Under the pieces are notes generated by a model. That model searched no databases, was not told the DNA's origin, and saw nothing but the letters and a program-made list of their open reading frames with translations. The translations under genes and the position numbers were made by a program. DNA of 64,000 nucleotides from Juglans regia (lineage: Eukaryota; Streptophyta; Magnoliopsida; Fagales; Juglandaceae): positions 744,001 to 808,000 of the forward strand of contig NC_049911.1 of NCBI RefSeq assembly GCF_001411555.2. Reading direction: 5' to 3'. This document shows positions 1 to 9,334 of the stretch, one piece after another; position 1 is the first letter of the stretch, and every line of letters begins with the position of its first letter.

Positions 1-231
1 TCACTAGTATATTTAACCGCTGGTATTGAACGTCAATGATTCCGACAGGATTTCAAGGACCATTCTAATAAGGCCAATAATTATTCTGGGCAAAAGGACT
101 TCTCTGACAAAAAAATCTGTCATCGGACAACCACTTTATATAAACGTTCTCACTAATATTGGAATCATCAAATTACTCAAATTGAGTCAAAGCCATTGCT
201 TATAAGAGAAAACATCGAATTTCTACAATAC
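1..231 (-). other. Start of FLAP1 intron 1 (runs off window)
   Basis: After the CAG at the end of exon 1 the minus strand reads GTATTG, a normal donor, and the reading frame stops two codons later. I looked for the next conserved DUF1517 block in the remaining bases to the window edge and saw none, so this stretch is read as intron. The rest of the gene lies outside the window. Confidence 0.7.
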
Positions 232-930
232 CTGAAGCTTGAGCACGCTCGTTTTCTCGGTAGCAGTAAGAACACCACCCTCCGACCGATCCGAAAGAAA
301 CCCCGAAACCAAAACAAACGCCGCAAAACCCATCAAAATAAAAAAGAAACTCGACCCGGCTCCGAGTCCAAATCCAACAGCTGGCCCCACGTAAAACCCG
401 CCACCGCTAAACCCGAATGGTGAAGGCGCGTAATATGGCACCGAATAAGAAAACCCCGGGCTCGACGTCCTCGGCACTGAGTAACTCCTCGACGAAGAAG
501 ACGATGAGGACTGCGAGGAAAACGACCTCCCACCCATTCTGCCTCCCGAGGCGGCCAAAGCCGAATTGGGGTCATACATCAACAACAACCCCAACAACAC
601 AGCGGCAATCGCCGGTTTTCTCAATGCCTTTATGGCGTTATATACAGTATTGGAAACAATCTCAAAGGGGTTCATGCAGTTTTCATCATTAATCGACCCA
701 TACTGATCAAATCCCGGGTCTGCTAAATGCTTCTTCTTCGCGTGGAAGAAGCATTTAACGCCGAATTTAGCGGGGCCTTGAAACTTTACATTCAGGATTC
801 CGCTGCTAGATTTAATCCGTCTGGTGAAGGAGTTATGGTTGGCGAGGACTAGACGAGGAGGGGAGAGACGAATTGGGAAATTTTGCTTCCATTTCAATGG
901 GGGCGCTTCAAGTAAAGAAGCAGTGGCCAT
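232..930 (-). CDS. FLAP1: FLAP1-like chloroplast membrane protein (DUF1517), first exon, partial
   Basis: First exon of a DUF1517 protein, 233 codons, ending at donor 231/230. The family includes Arabidopsis FLAP1 (fluctuating-light acclimation protein), a chloroplast membrane protein that tunes non-photochemical quenching. Residues 1 to about 60 look like a chloroplast transit peptide, rich in Ser, Arg and Pro with few acids. A hydrophobic segment at about 106-127 ends in Ala-Leu-Ala-Ala, like a thylakoid or envelope anchor. A Ser-rich stretch (about 136-160) and a Gly/Tyr/Pro stretch follow, then a second membrane segment at about 190-212. The exon ends in Thr-Glu-Lys-Thr-Ser-Val-Leu-Lys-Leu-Gln, the opening of the conserved DUF1517 core, whose remainder is beyond the left edge. 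The ATG at 928-930 is the first in frame and gives a plausible transit peptide. Family assignment is firm; the exact name is inferred from the family and the gene order. Confidence 0.88.
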
Positions 931-1200
931 GGAATTCAGTGACGATCGGGATTATGGGTTTTGGAGAGGTGGGAGAGAGAGAGAATGGAGTTAGATATTT
1001 TCGGGTTCTGGTGAGGAAGAGAGTGTGATAGGGGTGGTGGAAATCTGGGTGATTCTAAAATGGACGAGCTATGGCCACGGAGGCGTGGCCCATCTCATCT
1101 GAAACAGAGTCGTTTTCGGGGAGACCGGTGGGGGAGGGCGGGTTTATTTCTACGTGGCTCTCACTGTGGTTCGTATACGTGGCATCACTGTAATGAGAAA
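931..1200 (-). promoter_or_regulatory. FLAP1 5' leader and promoter with two ACGTGGC boxes
   Basis: Upstream of the FLAP1 start there is a purine-rich leader (about 958-1015) and then two ACGTGGC motifs at 1152-1158 and 1177-1183, 25 bp apart and about 220-255 bp from the ATG. ACGTGGC is the core of ABRE/G-box sites bound by bZIP factors. No clear TATA box is visible. Function is inferred from motifs only. Confidence 0.35.
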
Positions 1201-1800
1201 AGAAATGATAGAGCCATTTAAAAATGAAAAATTGTATACATATTTTGTACTGAATTTTTATTTATTTATTTTATTTAGATTAGAAAATATTTTTTAATAA
1301 TTTTGTAATTTTTTTATTTTTAAAAATTTTTAAAGGGGTTTAAAAAATATCAAAAATAATAATAATTTATAATATTTGGTACCAAATTTTTTGTATAAGT
1401 AGCAGTACTCGACTGTAATATGGGATGAAGAAAATTCTCCAAAATGTTTTTCGAAGAATTTAATTTTTTTTAATTACATTTGTTAGTAGAATTTAGTCAC
1501 TATGTTGAGGACATTGCAAAATTTGACAAATTACAACAAAATGCTAAAAATTAAATATTTTATAAATGAGTAATGCTTTTTTTTTTTTATACATAACCGA
1601 TTACATTTAGTAAATGGTCAATGTCAAATATAGAAACATATACCCAGTAGCGACATAAAAATAAAAATACAAAGTATCACTCTTAAATATTACTTATCGA
1701 CATCCAAGAACACCCTATTCAAAATCACAGCAGGGCATCTTGCCACCATTGTGTTATATCTACAACATTATAAGCATATATTGTTAGAGAAATTCTATTT

Positions 1801-1944
1801 ACAGTCTTTAAATAGGGACTGCATGTATAGGCATATTATTAAATGAGAGAAAATATCATTTTATGAGGAATAATTTTGTAATTTTAAAAAATTTTAAAAT
1901 TAAAATAGCCTAAACTTGCATTGCAGTCCCTAAATGAAGACTGT
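1801..1944. mobile_element. MITE inserted in the LINE tail
   Basis: A 144-bp AT-rich element with inverted ends: ACAGTCTTTAAATAGGGACT on the left and the complement of AGTCCCTAAATGAAGACTGT on the right. It separates the LINE RNase H coding tail (ending about 1945) from the LINE 3' end at 1577-1800. No clear target-site duplication was found, so the superfamily is not assigned. Confidence 0.6.
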
Positions 1945-4731
1945 ACCTAACATTGCTCATCTTGTTAACATGTGTGCAACTTTATTATCCTATCTATCAA
2001 CATGAGAGATCTCAAAGTCGTTAAAATAAGTAAGAAGATACTGAATTTCCTGAATTAGAGGTCCCTATGCAGAAAATGAAAGTGCACTAGACTGAACAGT
2101 TTCAATTACATTCAACGAATCTCCTTCCAAGATGAGACCAGAAATACCCAACTAAAATATCATTTGTAACTCTCTCAATGCCGCCAAAACTTCAGTATCA
2201 TCCACATAAAAAACACTCAATTTCTTCATACTCAACGCCCATTATGATCACGTAGAACAATACCAATCCTAGTAGTACTTGTATTCCTAAACAAAGTCCA
2301 TCAAAATTTAACTTCACTAATTCATGTGGTGGGGGCTGCCAAGAAATAATTTTCTCCTTTCTAACAATCAGATGGGAGTTTTTAATAGCATTGAAACTGT
2401 GCAAACATAGATTCCAATTCCTTACACAATAACTTTGGGAATTTAAAATAGCTCATGGTGTATGTTAGTAGAGTTTGAGCAAAAGCCTTGATTAAGATTT
2501 CTCTTCCAGCTTGTGAGAGGAGTTTCTCTTTCCAACCCTCCAATTTATGTCATACCTTCGACTTCAACTCTTGAAAAGTTAGAGACCTGTCATGCTCAAC
2601 AAAAGAAGGTAATCACAAATATCTATCATAATGTGAATAGAACCACATTCCACAGTGCTTTAATAGCATTTGCATCATCCTATCCCACATTTCTATTAAG
2701 TAATAACTTAGTTTTATCAAAATTGAACTATTATCCAAAAGCATCCCCACAAATCTGTAACAAATGCCTCATAACAGAATTTTCAGCCATAGTTACCCGA
2801 CAAAACAATAAAATGTCATCAACAAAAAATAGATGGCTAGTTAGCAGCGCACCATTACACACTTTTAGCCTTCTTATCAATCGTTGATGCTTAGCATCTT
2901 GAATAAGAGTTTATAGCCCCTCAGCACACAACGCAAAAATATAAGGGGATAATGGATCACCTTGACGTATACCTCGTGTGCGAAATATTGGTGAGCATAG
3001 TATACCATTAAGTAATAGCCTATATGAAACAGATTTTACACATGATAAAACCAAAGCAACCCAATTAGAATCAAAATCCAACCTTATCAACACTTGTTCA
3101 AGAACTACTCATATCATAAGCTTTGCTCATATTCAATTTAATAGACATAACACCCCTCCGACTCCTTCTTCTCTTTCTGATGGAATGTACAGTCTTATAT
3201 GCAAATAAAACATTATCCGTAATAAGCCTTTCTGGAACAAAAGCAGATTGATTAGGAGAAATAACCTTCGGTAATATAATCTTCAACCTATCAAATCTCT
3301 CCTGAATATTTGCCTCACCATCTCTCATGTTAGACCAGGTAAAAAAAGGACCATCAATAGCAAAGCTTTTAAAACTGCAAGTATCCAATACTTCAGGAAA
3401 ATCCTGCATTTGGCATTCAAAATGAATCATGCCTCCTATTTCTCAAAATTAGAAATCAACTCATTAAAGTCTCCAAAATATAACCAAGGATGTTGTACAG
3501 AAACTGATATAAATTTCACTAGATTCCATACGTCCTTTTTGTGCCCTACATATAGATGTTCATACACCGCTGTCATCCACCACTTACAAGCAATCCTCAC
3601 ATCAGAAATCCATGCATCAAAGTGATATTTTGAAAACATTATAATTTTCAAATTAATATCCCTTTGCCAATACAGACCAATGCCCCACTCCGTCCTTCAC
3701 AATTCACAGCTAAGCAACCCCAAAATCCCATTAAAAATTTTAAAGTCTTCATTTCTTTAACAGGTAATTTAGTTTCCTTCACAAACATGATATCGAGATC
3801 TTCTCTTCATGCAATATCACGAAGAACACAATCTCCCCATGGGTTCCAAAGCCCACAAAAGTTCCAACATATAATTTTCATGGTGACAGGCAGGGCTAAA
3901 AATCAGCCTCCGCCGATAACATAAGAATATTCACCAGATCATCATCTTCAAAGGCTCTAAGCTTCTTGGAATCAATTAGTTCACTATCACCCATAGAATT
4001 GACCAACTCATTCAAACGTTAGAATGGACCATAAAGGAACACTTACTTTGAACAATTTCGTTAGCCAAATTCTTGTTGTGATGCAGAGGACACTTCTCTA
4101 CAACTGAAACATGCAGTTTCACAGGAGGCACTTCCTTCTTCCCAATTGGCTTGAATGAAAATGTCGTAAACTTGTGGGAAGGTGACGGTGAAAGAGAACC
4201 TTGACACTCAGAAGCCCTACTCTTATCCGTAACGGGTGTATGCAATACGAATTAAATTTTTGAAGGCCAAACCCATCTCTTATTTGGTTATCATCTGACC
4301 TTATAACTTGTTGGCCCATGTCCAAAACGTTCTTCCCTATTTGCATAGACCCAGGCCCACCACATCCCACCACTCGGTCGCCCATATCCGAACCACGCCT
4401 CCCTGATAACTATACATTCAAATCCGGTGTGCAATTGTCTAAGAGAACTACTACTAACTGGAAGAATAATTGCCATCAGCATCCTAAGTGAAACCACACT
4501 GTGGAATATTAATCCGAGACTGACACCCTTATATCCAGTAAGATTTGCATCTTAAACAGGCTCTCGATTATATTATATTCCCCTGTTTTTCATTGCACCT
4601 CCTTCCACATGTAGCCAAGGGCCAAATGGAAAACCTTCCTCTTCAAACTGAGTTATGTGGGTGACCTATAGTGTAAAATCATGATCAACATGCCCAAGAA
4701 GTCCACAATAATAGCATAAATTTGGTAATTT

Positions 4732-5334
4732 TTAATACTTAAATTGAACACATACTACATTTGAGTTTCCCAAACACAAACGTTTAATTCTAGGTAGAGG
4801 CTTGCGAATATCCAACTTCACACAAACCCTAAAAAATTCACCCCAGGCAAATGAATTTTCAAGGATATCAACATCCTCTACTTCCCCAATCGAATTGCCA
4901 ATATGTCTAACAATTGAGTTATTCATACAATTTAAAGGCAAATCATAAAGTCTAATCCAAAAGGAAGCATAATCCAGACATATTTCAAAACTTTGACAAT
5001 TTCCATCATAATCCTGCATCAGCACAAGATTTTTGTCAAAAAACCATGGATCATTACAAAGGAATTTATCCCATCGTTCTGTGAACTGGGCAAGAAAAAC
5101 GCCATTATTGAGATTTAAAAAAAGAACCTTCACCCCTTTTGAATTCCACACTGCTTTCATCATGCATTTGAATGCTTCCTTATTAACAAATTTACTAGAT
5201 AAGAGTTTAAACAACAAACTACAATCAACCTGCACCGAAGCCAATCCAAAAGTGGGTTCATGAATCACAAGTTTTGCATTTTCTAGCTGAAACAAATGGA
5301 ACTTTTCGAGACGCCGAGAAAAATCATCAGCCAT
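4732..5334 (-). pseudogene. LINE ORF1 remnant (DUF4283, nucleic-acid-binding)
   Basis: An open frame of 200 codons that matches the DUF4283 N-terminal domain of plant LINE ORF1 proteins: a hydrophobic block ending in a Trp-x2-x-Phe-x-Cys-x-Asp-Pro-Trp-x-Phe pattern, then 'ASFWIRLYDLPL'. It is followed downstream by a decayed CCHC knuckle. ORF1 proteins bind the element RNA. The frame is intact here but the partner ORF2 is destroyed, so it is read as a remnant and not a host gene. Confidence 0.7.
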
Positions 5335-5807
5335 GATCCCAGCAACAGTCTACACGCCGAATGAAGAAAAACACAAATGCTTTCTCCACACAGCAAGAAA
5401 AAATATCAAAAGGCTAATCTTCATAGCAAGAAGAAAGGAAAACTTGTAATTAACAAGAAGAAGACCCTCAAGTGATTTATTTGTCCATAATCACCATACT
5501 CGTCGGAGCAATCATTGAGATATTTATAAAACGACAAAGATTCTTGCGGGGAGGGAAATAGAGAGAATATTTTGGGGAGGAATGGAATAAACGAGTAATG
5601 ATACATATAGTTTTAAGGTGTTTGCAAAACTTGCTCATTCTTAAAAAAATTGCACTACTACTGCTCCGATGACCCTTTTGACGTGGAACAGACATGTGGT
5701 GCCATGTATGTTTTAATTACAAAATAAAAACATATTCAAAACAAAAAGGCTTTCGAAAATACAAAAAGAAGAAGATTGGAATATTAGGTTCCCTTTACCA
5801 CTTTTGT

Positions 5808-7239
5808 TAGGGGTGTAACAAGTCCAGTTCGGTCCAATTTTGTGCATATTTTAGAACTGAATTGATATACACATATTTTGAGAATTAAAGAAGCGATACT
5901 GGACCGATTCACCCCCGAAAACTGGTACTTCCAGTTTTACTGGTTTCAATCCGGGACCTAGCAAGGTTAGGCGTTTACGAAGTCAAGCTTGTAACAACAA
6001 ATATGGGTGGCAAATCGTGTTTTCGGGTTCTGTTCATGTTGTGTCAAGTTATAAATATTCGATTATATAGGTCAACTTGAAATCATTCCATTCAACTAAA
6101 CGTGTCAAACTTTCAAATCGTAACCCAACCCATTTAAATAACGGGTCGTGTCGTGTCACCCATTTTAATCTGTGTAATAATTAATTAGAAATAGGTCAAC
6201 ACGACACGACTCATTTAAATCTGTTTCATGTAAATTGGTTGAACTAGCACACATAACCTATTTGACCTTATTAACATAATTTCACATAAAAGTTAAAATC
6301 TATATTTATTAGTAGCCACAATATCTTACAAAAAATAAGACTACCTACTAACAAAAAATATCAATATTTTTCAAATTTTTACATATAGTAAAACCAATAT
6401 TACAAATCCTACAATAATAAATATGAGCATAGGTCTAAAATTACAATCCTAATAATAAAAACATAATCATACTAAAAAGTATCAATATTACAACTCAACA
6501 ATAATTAAGTTGTAATTTTGAAATAAAATCAAAATGGGTCAAAACGGGTTGATTTCGGGTTAAGCGGATTGACCCATTTTGACCCGAATCTGTTAACATC
6601 AAACTCAAACTCGTTAAGTTCATATCGTGTTCATGTTAAGTTCACGGGTCGTGTCACATATTGACACCCCTAACAACAAATCGATAAATTAAAAATTAAT
6701 TATCTAAATATAAAAATGTTATGCAACAAAAATAAGAATTATCGTAAAAATATTATAGTATATGTACATTGTTTATAAGAATTATATTATTATATATGTT
6801 AGTGATAATATGATGGTTACGTAAAATTAAAATTAAAAGATGTTATATTAATTTTATGTTATAAAATTAAAATTTATATATTATATAAAATGTTATAATA
6901 AGATTTATAATATTCATTTTTATTTTATGTTATATCAAATGTTATATTAATTTTATGTTATTAGATTATTATACATGAATTTTAAGATTTTAAAATTTCA
7001 TGTAATATTAATTAGAAATTTAGCATATAATATATATAATATAAATAAATCATATAACAAATTATTTATATATAATAAAATATATATATGTATGAACCGG
7101 TTCGGTGTAAAAAAGACCTCAACCGGAACCGATTTTGAAAAAATGAAATGTGCACTAGACCGAACCAATTTTGCACTGGACTGAGTACACCGGTCCATTC
7201 CGGTTCGGGCCGATTTACCAATTTTTATTTTTTGTCCTA
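5808..7239. mobile_element. Outer non-autonomous hAT element, 8-bp TSD
   Basis: Begins TAGGGGTGTAAC and ends TTTGTCCTA (a worn copy of the inverted end). It is flanked on both sides by ACTTTTGT (5800-5807 and 7240-7247), a perfect 8-bp duplication as made by hAT transposases. The interior near both ends is rich in CGGTTCGGT/ACCGAACC-type repeats, as in the copies at 10378 and 40788. No transposase is encoded. A second element (6002-6672) sits inside it. Confidence 0.82.
6002..6672. mobile_element. Inner non-autonomous hAT element nested in the outer one, 8-bp TSD
   Basis: Begins TATGGGTGGCAAATCGTG and ends with the inverse of TAGGGGTGTCAATATGTG. Flanked by perfect 8-bp duplications ACAACAAA (5994-6001 and 6673-6680). 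The interior carries alternating CGGGTCGTGTCGTGTC and GACCCATTT motifs near its ends. It is related to the element at 43373 and has no coding capacity. Confidence 0.8.
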
Positions 7240-7465
7240 ACTTTTGTGTTTTCGTGGTACCACAAGTGGGTAATTTGAGCAATAAGTTTCAAATGGCAAA
7301 TAACATTATTCTTAAAAAATAACAGTGCTCACCATTAAAAATAGGTTTTTCATGCAACAAATAAGGTGTCTTTCTTTTTTTTTTTAATGTGTATTCAACT
7401 TTTTTCATTTTTTTCAAAAATAGTATGCGAATTTTACACTCTACAATATAAATAATTGAATAATT

Positions 7466-7644
7466 CTACTTATCATCCCCACACACTACATATCATACCT
7501 ATTTTAATTTTTTTTAATTTTTTCTATAACAAATATGTGGTGTATGGATGATAAGTAGAACAACTCAATTAGTTTAACAAGAATAAAATAAAATAAAAAA
7601 TAATATTAAAATATCTAAAGTGTGTGGTGTGGGATGATAAGTAG
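7466..7644. mobile_element. MITE with CTACTTATCATCC ends and a duplicated right half
   Basis: The left end CTACTTATCATCCCCACAC (7466) is matched in inverse by GTGTGGTGTGGGATGATAAG (to 7644) and also by an inner copy GTGGTGTATGGATGATAAG ending near 7558. So it reads as a roughly 93-bp MITE plus a second right end. A diverged relative with the same layout lies at about 44468-44640. The target duplication is not resolved. Confidence 0.6.
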
Positions 7645-7659
7645 CATCCCTCAAAATAA

Positions 7660-8042
7660 TTTTCCTTTATATTTTCAATTATGTTATAAATGTTATATGT
7701 CATATGGATGTGCAAATCTCATGTACTCTATTTGAAAAAAAACAGTGAAGTCCACTATTAAAAAAAATTTCTTATGAGTTTTGGATTTACCAATTTTTTT
7801 CAAAGAAGTGAATAGAACTTGCATATCCTAGTACTACAAATAATATTTATCTATAAAGGAAAAATAATATTTGTTTATCTGTAGTGTGCAATCCCTGCAT
7901 ACTTATTTTTAAAAATATGGATAAATCTAGGACACATAAAAATATTATTTTTTTAAAGGTAACCCACTCTTATTGTATTTTTACAATAAGAATATGTAAA
8001 AATTACATAATTGAAGTACTCTCGTTAGTTAAACCTAGCCTA
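7660..8042. other. AT-rich intergenic, nothing recognised
   Basis: No gene, RNA gene or clear repeat boundary is visible between the MITE and the minisatellite-bearing element. Only short A/T tracts are present. Confidence 0.5.
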
Positions 8043-9042
8043 GTTACGTTTGGGTAGCCAATATATCTCAACACTTTTCAAATATTTTCGTACTATTGGA
8101 AATATTCCACATGCCAAACAACTTAAAATACTTTCAATGGGACTCACAAACCCAGTTCAATCTCTACTCATAACTATTCACAAACATTCTATAATATTTA
8201 TCACTATTATATATAAATAAAAATAAAATCAATAATATTTATCACAATTAAATATAAATAAAAAATAAAATCACTATAATATTTATCGTTATTATATATA
8301 AATAAAAAATAAAATCACTATAATATTCATCACTATTATATATAAATAAAAAAATAAAATCAATAATATCTATCACTATTAAATATAAATAAAAAATAAA
8401 ATCACTATAATATTTATCGCTATTATATATAAATAAAAAATAAAATCACTATAATATTTATCGCTATTAAATATAAATAAAAAATAAAATAACAATAATA
8501 TTTGTCCCTATTAAATATAAATAAAAAATAAAATCACTATAATATTTATCACTATTATATATAAATAAAAAATAAAATCACTATAATATTTATCACTATT
8601 AAATATAAATATAAATAAAATCACTATAATATATAAATAAAAAATAACATTACTATAATATTTATCATTATTATATATATATATATAAAATCATTATAAT
8701 ATTTATCACTATTATATATAAATTAAAAATAAAATCATTATAATATTTATCATTATTATATATAAAAATAAAATAAAATCATTATAATATTTATTAATAT
8801 TAAAAAATCACTATAATAAAATTACTATAATATTTATTACTAAAAATAAAATCACTTTAATATTTATGAGACTCACACATTTTTCAACTATTTATCCAAA
8901 AGTCAACAACTCAACATACTTCATACATTCAAACAATTCAAAATACTTTTAATGGAATCCCCAAACTTACTTTAATTTTTATTCATAACTATTTATAAAT
9001 ATTCTCAATGCTTCTAAGATATTCTCACTACTCAAACGTAAC
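8043..9042. mobile_element. MITE with GTTACGTTTGGGTAG ends, expanded by an internal minisatellite
   Basis: The left end GTTACGTTTGGGTAG (8043-8057) is matched in inverse by CTACTCAAACGTAAC (9028-9042), 14 of 15 bases. The sub-terminal regions also resemble each other: 'ACTTTCAATGGGACTCACAA' on the left and 'ACTTTTAATGGAATCCCCAA' on the right. The middle is replaced by a long tandem array. The right end lies only about 80 bp before the RPS24 promoter motifs. No clear target duplication was found. Confidence 0.65.
8188..8860. repeat. AT-rich minisatellite, about 43-44-bp unit, about 15 copies
   Basis: A tandem array whose unit reads roughly TCACTATAATATTTATCACT followed by ATTATATATAAATAAAAAAT and AAAA. 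Neighbouring units start 43-44 bp apart (for example at 8281, 8325 and 8368). Units vary by single bases (TATCACT, TATCGTT, TATCGCT) and degrade towards the right end, where units shorten. Confidence 0.85.
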
Positions 9043-9104
9043 CTTAAAATTACATATAACATTGCCCGTATAAAAAATGCCAAGAATGTATTCTCAAATC
9101 CAAC

Positions 9105-9334
9105 CCAACTTGTATAGCTCCAAATAGCCCATGGGCCACTATAATAATGGTCTTTGTTTCTCAAACCCAACCCAAAAAGCCATTCTAGGGCACGACTTGA
9201 AACCCTAGAGCTATATAAACACTGCTGTGTCGTCGCTCTGAGCTCCTCTCTGAGCTGTCCGTTGTCTCCGTGCGGGTGCTTGTGCCTCTATAGCCCTTGC
9301 GCGCTAGTCGGATCGCCGATCTTCAACGACCAAA
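9105..9334 (+). promoter_or_regulatory. RPS24 core promoter: site II pair, telo box, TATA box
   Basis: Two back-to-back site II motifs (TGGGCTA on the minus strand at 9125-9131 and TGGGCC at 9132-9137), a telo box AAACCCTAG (9200-9208) and a TATA box CTATATAAAC (9211-9220). This combination is the known signature of plant ribosomal-protein promoters, where site II (TCP-bound) and telo boxes drive expression in dividing cells. Transcription should start near 9240-9250, giving a leader of about 90 nt before the ATG at 9335. Confidence 0.75.

Larger units (their letters stand above)
1576..5586 (-). mobile_element. Decayed LINE (L1-type) non-LTR retrotransposon with target-site duplication
   Basis: A minus-strand LINE relic. 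In transcription order it holds ORF1 with a DUF4283 domain (5334-4732) and a damaged zinc knuckle near 4690-4735 (C-x2-C-x4-H, last Cys lost); an endonuclease piece with the GDFNE motif (3651-3436); reverse transcriptase pieces, including SAFVPERLITDN near 3240 and RQGDPLSPYIF near 2950; and an RNase H tail (2404 to about 1945) with in-frame stops. The poly(A) end appears as poly(T) at 1577-1589. The flanks match over 14 bp with one mismatch (ATAAATGAGTAATG at 1562-1575, ATAAACGAGTAATG at 5587-5600). The endonuclease runs straight into the RT fingers near 3300, so several hundred codons between them are deleted. Many stops and frameshifts make it non-functional. Confidence 0.85.

Noticed and set aside
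2513..3924. Plus-strand open frames of 70-124 codons
   Set aside because: They are antisense shadows of the minus-strand LINE, which has clear endonuclease and RT motifs.
5992..6681. Mutator-like reading of the inner nested element, from an 11-bp direct repeat TAACAACAAAT
   Set aside because: The extra bases come from the element's own TA end plus a chance T. The 8-bp ACAACAAA duplication with TAGGGGTG ends fits the other hAT copies better.
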